Shown here piece after piece: positions 5,832 through 12,083 of a stretch of DNA of 13,592 nucleotides. Position 1 is the stretch's first letter, and each line of letters begins with the position of its first letter. Source of the stretch: Bacillota bacterium (GTDB taxonomy: Bacteria > Bacillota > DTU065); the NCBI GenBank assembly GCA_012842235.1, contig DUTE01000244.1:1-13592 (forward strand), in the 5' to 3' direction. Under the pieces are notes generated by a model, which was not told the DNA's origin, did not search any database, and saw only the letters and a list, made by a program, of their open reading frames with translations. The translations under genes were made by a program, and so were the position numbers.

Positions 5832-6380
5832 ATGGGTGAAGGTTCCAAACTGCAGAGGCTTTACAGACAATGGAGATCAGCGGTCAAATATAAGAAAGAT
5901 CCTCAATTTAATTCACAAGAACTAAAGTTTCTGCAAGAACACCTCACAGATTGGGAAAGAGCTTTGTTTGAACAGATGGATTATGTGGATCAAAGACATG
6001 CTTTGGCTGTATCGCAATCAGTTGTTACAGATCCTCGGCTTCACTCTGAAGAAGACAAGCTTAATCTTATTAAAGCTGCACTTCTTCATGATATTGGTAA
6101 AATTAGGGGAGATTTTACTATTACCCAAAGAGTGTTAGCCAAGATCATTAAACACATTTTTCCTGAATATAGAAAGAAACTGTTAGTTAAAGGTGAAAAG
6201 AGCAAGCCAGGAACTTTAGCAAGAGCAGTTTTTGTGCAAGAGATCCATCCCAATCGTGGTGCCTATATGCTGTCTGTATCAGGTACAGATCAAGCCGTCG
6301 TTGAGCTAGTAAGAAATCATCATAATATTCCTCGTAATCGTTTAGAAAGAATTTTGCAAGATAGCGATAGAAAAAATTAG
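5832..6380 (+). CDS. HD-domain metal-dependent phosphohydrolase, substrate unknown
   Basis: Predicted cytoplasmic HD-superfamily hydrolase of 182 residues. The metal-site pattern is present: H56 in DQRHALAVSQ, the HD pair H86-D87 in AALLHDIGK, H139 in VQEIHPNRG, H163/H164 in VRNHHN and a late Asp in LQDSDR (about 177). The first 40 residues are basic and lack a known domain. The spacing resembles small HD proteins often found beside housekeeping genes in Clostridia, but I cannot tell which phosphate ester or nucleotide it cleaves. It lies between lysA (10 bases) and scpA (11 bases) in the same operon. The start ATG at 5832 follows GAGGGG. It lacks the GGDEF, RelA or HD-GYP features that would indicate signalling-nucleotide metabolism. 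Confidence 0.85.
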   Translation: MGEGSKLQRLYRQWRSAVKYKKDPQFNSQELKFLQEHLTDWERALFEQMDYVDQRHALAVSQSVVTDPRLHSEEDKLNLIKAALLHDIGKIRGDFTITQRVLAKIIKHIFPEYRKKLLVKGEKSKPGTLARAVFVQEIHPNRGAYMLSVSGTDQAVVELVRNHHNIPRNRLERILQDSDRKN

Positions 6381-6391
6381 GAGGGCCTAAA

Positions 6392-7141
6392 GTGAGTTAT
6401 GAAGTATCTTTAAAAGCTTATGAAGGCCCTCTTGATCTTTTACTTGATCTCATACGGGAAAAGAAAGTAGATATCTACGATATTCCTATCTCGATGATCA
6501 CCAAAGAGTATCTTGAAAGAATCAAACAAATGGAAGAGGCCGAGTTAGAGGTGGCATCTGAGTTTGTAGTTATGGCAGCGACTCTTATGGAGATAAAGGC
6601 ACGTATGCTATTGCCAAAAGAAAAATCTCAAGAGACAGAAGAAGAGGAAGATCCTCGTCTAGATTTAGTAAGTAGGCTTCTTATCTATAAACAGTTCAAA
6701 GAGGCCTCTTTATACTTAGCCGATCTTTATGAAAACCAAGGTCGGGTTTTTGCACGCTCAAACATAAACCAGCTGCTTTTAGAAGAAATAAGGCCAGAAG
6801 AAGATCTGAGAAATATGCAAGTTTCTCTTAGTGATCTTTGTCAAGCTCTACAAGTAGTTTTAGAGTCAGTTCAAGAAGAGATTGAAGAGGTTCCACGAGA
6901 AAAGGTTACCATAGAACAACAGATGAATTGGCTTTTAATCTGTACAAAAGAAAGTGGGATGCTTCTTTTTCAAGATCTTTTTTCTATCTTAAAAAGCAAA
7001 GTGTTGATTGTAGTGACATTCATGGCTCTGTTAGAATTAGTTCATAGGGATCGCTTAAGTGTTAGGCAAGATGAACTTACCAAAGAGATCTTTGTTTATT
7101 ATCTAAACAACGAAGATAAGGGGGAGGACTATGAGTCCTAA
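6392..7141 (+). CDS. scpA: Segregation and condensation protein A (kleisin)
   Basis: Kleisin subunit of the SMC-ScpA-ScpB condensin, which bridges SMC heads and helps organise and separate the replicated chromosome origin regions. Length is 249 residues (251 in B. subtilis). The N-terminal SMC-neck-binding domain carries the family signature YEGPLDLLLDLIREKKVDIYDIPI (10-33) and the helix ending in MEIKARMLLPK (66-76). A Glu-rich linker (78-87) leads to the ScpB-binding middle, and the end (about 170-245) is the winged-helix domain that contacts the SMC head. The start is GTG at 6392 with AGGAGGG upstream. It overlaps scpB by 11 bases. Confidence 0.97.
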   Translation: MSYEVSLKAYEGPLDLLLDLIREKKVDIYDIPISMITKEYLERIKQMEEAELEVASEFVVMAATLMEIKARMLLPKEKSQETEEEEDPRLDLVSRLLIYKQFKEASLYLADLYENQGRVFARSNINQLLLEEIRPEEDLRNMQVSLSDLCQALQVVLESVQEEIEEVPREKVTIEQQMNWLLICTKESGMLLFQDLFSILKSKVLIVVTFMALLELVHRDRLSVRQDELTKEIFVYYLNNEDKGEDYES

Positions 7142-7691
7142 AGAGGCAAAAAAGATCTTAGAAGCCATTTTGTTTATGGCAGCTGAACCTCTTTCCCTCG
7201 AAAGACTTGCAGAGATTACAGGCCTTTCAGTTGAAGAAGTCTCAGGCTTTCTAGTGGATTTAGAAAAAGATTTTCATGATCGAGGTGTAAGGTTACAAAA
7301 GGTTGCTGGGGGCTATAGAATGGTAGCTTGTCCCGAAGCAGAAAAATATTTAATAGAGATGAGCAGGGGCCAAAAGAGAAATCCTCTATCACCAGCAGCA
7401 CTAGAGGTATTAGCGATAGTTGCCTATATGCAGCCTATAACCCGCGTAGAGATAGACGAGATACGTGGGGTCTCTTCTGAAAGTTCGATTTCGACACTTT
7501 TAGATCGAGGTCTAATCATGGAAATAGGTAGAAAAGATGCACCAGGAAGACCGATTCTTTTTGGTACAACAAAAGCTTTTCTCGTCTATTTTGGTCTAAA
7601 AGATTTAACTCAATTGCCACCGATTTCAGAATTTCAAAGCTTAGAAGGATCAGAAACTGAGAATATCAACCTCTCCTCCTTGGAAGAATAA
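7131..7691 (+). CDS. scpB: Segregation and condensation protein B
   Basis: Tandem winged-helix protein that dimerises and binds the middle of ScpA in the SMC condensin complex; 186 residues (197 in B. subtilis). The first winged helix spans about 6-75 (EAILFMAAEPLSLERLAEITG) and the second about 85-155. The family motif GLIMEIGRKDAPGRPILFGTT (127-147) is intact. The tail after 160 is acidic. The start is ATG at 7131, inside the end of scpA, with GGGGGAGG upstream, so translation should be coupled. The following DUF2953 gene begins 22 bases later. Confidence 0.97.
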   Translation: MSPKEAKKILEAILFMAAEPLSLERLAEITGLSVEEVSGFLVDLEKDFHDRGVRLQKVAGGYRMVACPEAEKYLIEMSRGQKRNPLSPAALEVLAIVAYMQPITRVEIDEIRGVSSESSISTLLDRGLIMEIGRKDAPGRPILFGTTKAFLVYFGLKDLTQLPPISEFQSLEGSETENINLSSLEE

Positions 7692-7713
7692 AGCAAGGTA
7701 GGAGGTGTTTTCT

Positions 7714-8283
7714 TTGGGGTGGATTTTAGGGCTAGGTGTTTTAGCAGTTATTGTTTTAATTCTTTTTTGGCCTTTGCCCCTGAGATTTACCCTTCAAAGT
7801 AACGCCTTTGGAAACTCTTGGCAGATGGTTACCAAGATGCCTTTTTATCATTGGTATTGGTATTATGAAAATGGTGAACTAAAAATCAATCAAAGTAAAT
7901 TTGGCAAAAAAAAGAGTCTCTTTTTTACCAAAGAAAATCTGCAAGAACCACCCCAAAAACCTGTAGATAATGAAATTCGTAAAAAAGGTGTAAATCTTTG
8001 GCAACGAAGTTTTCGAAGGAGCTTAAAAATAAAGACTCTCAAGCTAAAAATGGGTCTTAAAGGTACGGTAAGTGGTGAAGGAGTCTTTATCTACGGGGTG
8101 TTTTTAGCGTTTATATATCCGTTTTTTGGTTATCTAAGCTATAAAAGGCCTAGATTTACCCCGCAAATATTATTCGACAAAGAATCATTAGGTTTTAGGC
8201 TTGATTGTATAATCACCTTCCGCCTAGGTCAACTTATTATTGAGGCCAGCAAAAAGATATTGGGCTTTGTGGAAGGAGAGTAG
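7714..8283 (+). CDS. ytfI: DUF2953 (YtfI-like) membrane-anchored protein
   Basis: A 189-residue protein with one N-terminal membrane segment (about 2-20, WILGLGVLAVIVLILFW) and a hydrophobic patch at about 122-140. The C-terminal half has the DUF2953 pattern: LKMGLKGTVSGEGVFIYGVF followed by RFTPQILFDKESLGFRLDCIITFRLGQLI. B. subtilis YtfI belongs to this family and is encoded with ytfJ, as here. I choose TTG at 7714 because AGGAGGTG (7700-7707) lies 7-8 bases upstream; the in-frame GTG at 7705 sits inside that SD and is unlikely. The middle is rich in Lys (KFGKKKS, IRKKG). Biochemical role unknown; a function with YtfJ in the spore is suggested by the pairing only. The stop is directly followed by the ytfJ ATG. 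Confidence 0.8.
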   Translation: MGWILGLGVLAVIVLILFWPLPLRFTLQSNAFGNSWQMVTKMPFYHWYWYYENGELKINQSKFGKKKSLFFTKENLQEPPQKPVDNEIRKKGVNLWQRSFRRSLKIKTLKLKMGLKGTVSGEGVFIYGVFLAFIYPFFGYLSYKRPRFTPQILFDKESLGFRLDCIITFRLGQLIIEASKKILGFVEGE

Positions 8284-8661
8284 ATGATGCAAGAGAGGCA
8301 TCCTGTCGAGGGTTTAATGGATAGTGCTATGCAAAGCCTAAAAGAGATGATAGATGTAAATACTATTCTTGGCGATCCTGTAGAAGCTATAGATGGGAGT
8401 CTAATTATCCCTGTATCAAGGGTTTTTATGGGGTTTGCTGCAGGTGGTAGCGAGTTTGGCGAAGCTAAAGAAAATGTAGATTCGCCCTTTGGCGGCGGAA
8501 GTGGTGCAGGTATCTCGATTAAACCGGTGGCATTTTTGGTGGTTGGTCAAGGAAAGGTAAGACTTCTTCCTGTAGGAAGTGAGGCCTTTATTGACCGTGT
8601 AATAGATCTTTTACCACCATTAATTGATCAAATGAAAGCGAATAATTATACAGGTTCATAA
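8284..8661 (+). CDS. ytfJ: Spore protein YtfJ (GerW family)
   Basis: GerW/YtfJ sporulation protein of 125 residues. In B. subtilis YtfJ is made under SigF control in the forespore, and GerW-family members affect germination. Recognisable features are HPVEGLMDSAMQSLKEMIDVNTILGDPV (6-33), IIPVSRVFMGFAAGGSEFG (41-59), the Gly-rich FGGGSGAGISIKPVAFLVV (69-87), and VRLLPV. No membrane segment is present. ATG at 8284 follows directly on the ytfI stop; a second ATG at 8287 is better spaced from AAGGAG (8273-8278) and may be the real start. It is the last gene of the operon. The SigA promoter far upstream would not give forespore specificity; I saw no clear SigF/SigG site in the end of ytfI. Confidence 0.93.
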   Translation: MMQERHPVEGLMDSAMQSLKEMIDVNTILGDPVEAIDGSLIIPVSRVFMGFAAGGSEFGEAKENVDSPFGGGSGAGISIKPVAFLVVGQGKVRLLPVGSEAFIDRVIDLLPPLIDQMKANNYTGS

Positions 8662-8667
8662 AAAATT

Positions 8668-8706
8668 GGCCTTAAGAGTAAAGGAAGTCTCTCTTGAGGC
8701 CTTTTT
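8668..8706 (+). terminator. Intrinsic terminator after ytfJ
   Basis: Stem GGCCTTAAGAG (8668-8678) with CTCTTGAGGCC (8691-8701), eleven pairs with one T-G wobble and a 12-base loop, followed by five T residues. It closes the lysA-ytfJ operon. Confidence 0.9.
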
Positions 8707-8800
8707 AGTTTTGGCTAATTGCTCTATAATTCTTATGTGGTTTTAGATAGACGTAATTGTTAGTATAGATACGTGGCTAAAGGTATGAAACCATGAGAAT

Positions 8801-8829
8801 TTGACAGTAGTTAACTGACGAATTATACT
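8801..8829 (+). promoter_or_regulatory. SigA promoter of the trkA-rluB-flavoprotein operon
   Basis: Perfect -35 TTGACA (8801-8806), 17-base spacer, and -10 TATACT (8824-8829), five of six consensus bases. The predicted start near 8836 gives a leader of about 50 bases. A TATAAT at 8725-8730 has no matching -35 and is less likely. Confidence 0.85.
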
Positions 8830-8843
8830 TAAATTAACAATTT

Positions 8844-8857
8844 TTAGAAGTTAGAAG
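8844..8857. repeat. Heptamer repeat TTAGAAG, two copies
   Basis: TTAGAAG at 8844-8850 and 8851-8857, just downstream of the predicted transcription start, followed by a degenerate TTTTTAG. Two copies alone could be chance. Confidence 0.45.
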
Positions 8858-8884
8858 TTTTTAGATCAGATTGGAGGCCTGATT

Positions 8885-9532
8885 GTGAAGCAATTTGCTG
8901 TAATCGGGTTAGGTAGATTTGGCACAAGTGTAGCTACAAGTCTTTATAAGATGGGTTACGAAGTTTTGGCTCTAGATAGTTCAGAAGAGAAAATCCAAGC
9001 TATCGTTAACGATGTCACCCATGCGGTTGTAGCTGATGCGACAGACGAGGCTGCCTTAAAAGCTTTAGGGCTTGGTAATTGTGATGTTGTTGTAGTGGCA
9101 ATAGGCCAGGATATGCAAGCCTCGATCCTTGCTACTTTAGTGCTTAAAGCAAGTGGCGTTAAAAGGGTAGTAGCAAAAGCACAAAACGATCTTCATGGTA
9201 AGGTATTAGAAAAGGTTGGGGCAGATCAGGTAATCTACCCTGAAAGGGATATGGGTGTAAGAGTTGCCAATAATCTAGTATCGACAAATGTGCTTGATCA
9301 TATTGAACTATCTGAAGAACATACAATTGCTGAAGTTTTAGTTCCTGAGTCGTTTTTTAGCAAGACTTTAGGACAACTTAATTTAAGAGCTCGTTATGGT
9401 TTAAATGTGTTGGCGATAAAAAGAAATGAACAGATTCTTATATCACCAACAGCTGATGATTATCTTCTTAAAGGAGATATTATTATTGTTCTTGGCGAAA
9501 AAGATCGCCTAGCTAGATTCCAGCACAAGTAG
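8885..9532 (+). CDS. Potassium uptake regulator, RCK-domain protein (TrkA/KtrA type)
   Basis: Cytoplasmic gating subunit of a Ktr/Trk potassium transporter, 215 residues, close to KtrA/KtrC of B. subtilis (about 221). The RCK_N Rossmann domain (1-125) has the dinucleotide motif GLGRFG (8-13), the acidic residue D31 after the second strand (LALDSSEEK), VVADATDE and the VVVVAIG strand. The RCK_C domain follows at about 135-215. The start is GTG at 8885 with GGAGG at 8873-8877. No KtrB/TrkH membrane partner is in the window, so which transporter it gates, and whether it responds to ATP/ADP, NAD or c-di-AMP, cannot be read here. It is the first gene of a three-gene operon with no obvious shared pathway. 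Confidence 0.92.
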   Translation: MKQFAVIGLGRFGTSVATSLYKMGYEVLALDSSEEKIQAIVNDVTHAVVADATDEAALKALGLGNCDVVVVAIGQDMQASILATLVLKASGVKRVVAKAQNDLHGKVLEKVGADQVIYPERDMGVRVANNLVSTNVLDHIELSEEHTIAEVLVPESFFSKTLGQLNLRARYGLNVLAIKRNEQILISPTADDYLLKGDIIIVLGEKDRLARFQHK

Positions 9533-9553
9533 TACTCTTTTAGGAGTGATTTC

Positions 9554-10267
9554 ATGGAAAGATTGCAAAAGATTCTTGCTAGGGCAGGTTTTGGTTCAAG
9601 AAGAAAAGCAGAAAGACTAATTAAACAAGGTCTTGTGACTGTTAATGGAGAAGTGGCAGAGATCGGTTCTAAAGCAGACATAAAAAAAGATGACATTCGG
9701 GTAAAAGGTAAAAAAATCGCCGAAGAAACCTTAGTCTACTATCTACTTCACAAGCCTGAGGGTTATATATGTACAGTTTCCGATCCGTTTGATAGGCCAA
9801 AAGTTGTGGACCTTTTACCTAAAGAGCCTAGGGTTTTTCCTATAGGAAGGCTTGATTCTGATACTACTGGGGTTTTGCTTTTAACTAATGATGGTGAGTT
9901 GACAAATTTTCTTCTCCATCCTAGATATGAAGTATCAAAGACTTATCTTGCCAAAGTAAAAGGAATTCCTAACAAAAAAGCACTTGATGCCCTAGGCGAG
10001 GGCTTGATTTTAGATGATGGGCCAACACAACCAGCAAAAGTTCAAGTTCTAAAAAGAGGACAAGATTCAGCTCTTGTTAGCCTTACCATTGCTGAAGGCC
10101 GAAAAAGGCAGGTAAAAAGGATGCTTGCTGCAGTAGGACATGAGGTAATAAGTTTACATAGGACTAAATTCGGTCCTATTGATTTAGGCAAACTAGAAAA
10201 GGGTTGCTACAGAGAGTTGACAAAGCAAGAAGTAGAGATGCTGAGGGAGTGTCAAAAAGAGTGTTAG
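9554..10267 (+). CDS. rluB: 23S rRNA pseudouridine synthase (RsuA/RluB family)
   Basis: Converts a uridine to pseudouridine in ribosomal RNA, most likely 23S; 237 residues, the usual size for B. subtilis RluB (YpuL). An S4 RNA-binding domain covers about 1-60 (MERLQKILARAGFGSRRKAERLIKQGLVTVNG), and the catalytic domain follows with HKPEGYICTVSDPFDRPKVVDLLP. The catalytic aspartate is D101 in GRLDSDTTGVLLLTNDGEL, and EGRKRQVKRMLAAVGHEV is the C-terminal signature. Site specificity (RluB against RsuA, RluE or RluF) is inferred from the length and from the Firmicute context. ATG at 9554 follows AGGAGTGAT. It overlaps the flavoprotein gene by 7 bases. Confidence 0.93.
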   Translation: MERLQKILARAGFGSRRKAERLIKQGLVTVNGEVAEIGSKADIKKDDIRVKGKKIAEETLVYYLLHKPEGYICTVSDPFDRPKVVDLLPKEPRVFPIGRLDSDTTGVLLLTNDGELTNFLLHPRYEVSKTYLAKVKGIPNKKALDALGEGLILDDGPTQPAKVQVLKRGQDSALVSLTIAEGRKRQVKRMLAAVGHEVISLHRTKFGPIDLGKLEKGCYRELTKQEVEMLRECQKEC

Positions 10268-11499
10268 ATTGTTTAATAGTTGGTGCAGGAGCAGCAGGAT
10301 TAACGGCAGCAGCTAAGCTTGCAGAAGAAGGCTATAGCGGCCAGATTTGGGAAAAAATGCCACGGCCTGGGTTAAAATTACTTATTACAGGTAAAGGTAG
10401 ATGTAACATAACTAATGCACGTTACTCTTCAATAGCTGATTTTTTAGAAAACTATACCCAGGGAGGCCGCTTTTTGTATAGTGCTTTTAATCAGTTTTCA
10501 CCAGAGGATACCCTAAAGTTCTTTTCTAAGTGGGGTTTAGAGTATGTAGTAGAACAAGGTGGCCGAGTCTTTCCTCAAAGTGAAAAAGCCAAGGATGTTC
10601 TTGAGGCACTATTAAGGGCTAGTGAGAGCAAGTTTACTCTATGCTTAAAAAAGCCGGTAACTAAGATAGAAGTTGTTGAGGATGGCTTTTTAGTCTCAAG
10701 TGCTAGAGAAAAGGTAAGAGCTAAAACGGTTATTTTAGCAGTAGGAGGTGCCTCTTACCCTAAAACAGGTTCAACAGGTGATGCTCTAAAACTTCTTGTA
10801 CCTTTAGGACATAGTTTTAGTACTTTAAGAGCTGGACTTGTACCTCTTGTTTGTGCTGAACCATGGGTTTTAGATCTACAAGGTCTAAGTTTAGTTAACA
10901 TAAAAGCGACATTAAGCGAAAACGGTAAGACTCTTAAGAGTGAACAAGGTGAAATGCTTTTTACTCATTTTGGTGTCTCAGGACCGGTTATTCTTTCTTT
11001 AAGCAACTTTGACTTTAATAAGGCCACTCTTTCAATCGATCTTAAACCTGCTCTTACAGAAGAGCAGCTTGACAAAAGAATCCAGCGGGATTTTCACAAG
11101 TATCTTAATAAAGACTTCAAAAACGCTCTTAATGATCTCTTACCTCAAAAATTGATCCCTGTAATAATAGAACTCTCTGGCATTGATCCAGAAAAGAAAG
11201 TTCATTCTATAACTAAAGAAGAAAGAGCTAAGCTTGTTGGTCTCTTAAAGTCTTTAGATCTTACAGTAGTCGGCAAAAGGCCAATAGAGGAGGCTATTGT
11301 TACAATTGGTGGGTTAAACCTCAAGGAGGTTAACCCCAAAACTATGGAATCAAAACTGTTTAAGGGTCTTTATATTGCCGGAGAACTATTAGATGTAAGT
11401 GGTTATACAGGTGGCTATAATTTACAGGCAGCCTTTTCCACAGGGTATCTTGCAGGTTTATCTGCCGCTTGTCATTTAAGAGATACCATAGTAGAATAA
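10261..11499 (+). CDS. FAD-dependent oxidoreductase, HI0933 / YtfP (BaiN-like) family
   Basis: Flavoprotein of 412 residues. It has a Rossmann FAD site GAGAAG (8-13) right after the start, then the family's own motifs: GKGRCN (44-49) in TGKGRCNITN, GGRVFPQSEKAKDVL, AVGGASYPKTGSTGDA (about 160-175), FTHFGVSGPV, and the C-terminal GLYIAGELLDVSGYTGGYN and AFSTGYLAG. All are intact. The physiological substrate of this family is not established; members include BaiN-like bile-acid reductases and B. subtilis YtfP, so I give no substrate. I choose GTG at 10261, which puts five residues before the FAD strand and has GAGGGAG at 10243-10249; GTG 10249 is possible, while ATG 10204 would overlap rluB by 64 bases and is unlikely. 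Confidence 0.9.
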   Translation: MLDCLIVGAGAAGLTAAAKLAEEGYSGQIWEKMPRPGLKLLITGKGRCNITNARYSSIADFLENYTQGGRFLYSAFNQFSPEDTLKFFSKWGLEYVVEQGGRVFPQSEKAKDVLEALLRASESKFTLCLKKPVTKIEVVEDGFLVSSAREKVRAKTVILAVGGASYPKTGSTGDALKLLVPLGHSFSTLRAGLVPLVCAEPWVLDLQGLSLVNIKATLSENGKTLKSEQGEMLFTHFGVSGPVILSLSNFDFNKATLSIDLKPALTEEQLDKRIQRDFHKYLNKDFKNALNDLLPQKLIPVIIELSGIDPEKKVHSITKEERAKLVGLLKSLDLTVVGKRPIEEAIVTIGGLNLKEVNPKTMESKLFKGLYIAGELLDVSGYTGGYNLQAAFSTGYLAGLSAACHLRDTIVE

Positions 11500-11516
11500 A
11501 ACAAATAAGAAGAAAT

Positions 11517-11565
11517 ACTCCTAAGGCAATTTTTTTAAGTCGAAAGATTGCCGGGAGTTTTTTTA
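11517..11565 (+). terminator. Intrinsic terminator after the flavoprotein gene
   Basis: Two-part stem: ACTCC (11517-11521) with GGAGT (11554-11558), and GGCAAT (11525-11530) with ATTGCC (11547-11552), separated by a small internal loop and closed by a 16-base loop, followed by seven further T residues. It separates the trkA operon from the aromatic operon. Confidence 0.88.
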
Positions 11566-11635
11566 AAATGATTAACCTAAATATAACTACACACTTCAGT
11601 GTTTTACTACTTTAGCTTAAAAACATAGTGGAGAA

Positions 11636-11663
11636 GTAGAGTGTAGAGTGTAGAGTGTAGAGT
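11636..11663. repeat. Heptamer repeat GTAGAGT, four perfect copies
   Basis: Four head-to-tail exact copies of GTAGAGT (28 bases) with A following. It lies about 70 bases before aroH, in the spacer after a terminator. Because the period is 7 and each unit carries TAG, all three forward frames are closed. The perfect match suggests recent slippage expansion. Confidence 0.9.
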
Positions 11664-11671
11664 ACTTAATT

Positions 11672-11706
11672 TTTTTATCATTGATGTTTTTATCTCTAGA
11701 TAAAAA
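11672..11706. promoter_or_regulatory. Three TTTTTATC boxes ahead of aroH
   Basis: TTTTTATC occurs at 11672-11679 and 11687-11694 as direct repeats 15 bases apart, and as its exact reverse complement GATAAAAA at 11699-11706. The second and third form a near-perfect palindrome with nine-base arms and centre CT, ending 26 bases before the aroH start. This is a plausible operator, or a leader hairpin; AT-richness makes chance matches easier. I found no clear SigA -35/-10 pair here. Confidence 0.4.
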
Positions 11707-11732
11707 GTAAACTAGAAGATGGGGGAAAAGAT

Positions 11733-12083
11733 ATGATCTATGGGCTAAGAGCAGCAACTACCGCCAAAGAAAATACCTCTTTGGCAATAAAAGAAGCAGT
11801 TGAAGAACTCTGGTATTCGTTTATAGAATTAAACGGTTTTACTGAAGATGATCTTGTTAGTGTTATCTGTTCAGTAACAAAGGATCTTGATTCATGTTAC
11901 CCTGCTTCATTTATTAGAAAGGCAGGATTTACTAATATTGCTCTTTTAGATGTAACTCAACACCAAGTTAAAGAGGAGATACCTAGATGTATTCGCCTTC
12001 TTGTTCATGCAAGAAAACCAGGAAAAAACCTTTATCTTCGTGAGACTAAAAAGTTACGTCCTGAGTGGAAAGGAGAGATATAA
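11733..12083 (+). CDS. aroH: Chorismate mutase, AroH class, with altered active-site Glu
   Basis: Monofunctional chorismate mutase converting chorismate to prephenate for phenylalanine and tyrosine; 116 residues against 127 in B. subtilis AroH. Family landmarks are R6 in GLRAATT (B. subtilis R7), DLDSCYPASFIR (50-62, matching PDLHAVFPAKAVR) with R62, R88 in CIRLL (R90), Y101 in LYLRE (Y108) and R109 in LRPEW. The catalytic Glu78 of B. subtilis aligns by position relative to CIR with Q76 here (DVTQHQV), and K60 aligns with S59. The loop lacks the usual PG/GG turn. Activity may still exist, as arginines are kept. ATG at 11733 follows GATGGGGG. The stop is directly followed by the hisC ATG, so the two are likely cotranscribed. 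Confidence 0.88.
   Translation: MIYGLRAATTAKENTSLAIKEAVEELWYSFIELNGFTEDDLVSVICSVTKDLDSCYPASFIRKAGFTNIALLDVTQHQVKEEIPRCIRLLVHARKPGKNLYLRETKKLRPEWKGEI

Noticed and set aside
8865-8883. Five-base stem ATCAG/CTGAT placing the trkA SD in its loop
   Set aside because: Only five pairs, mostly weak; the SD would remain accessible. Likely chance.
10204-10260. ATG at 10204 as start of the HI0933 flavoprotein
   Set aside because: It would overlap rluB by 64 bases and add 19 charged residues with no homology before the FAD motif; GTG 10261 has a suitable SD and the usual N-terminus.
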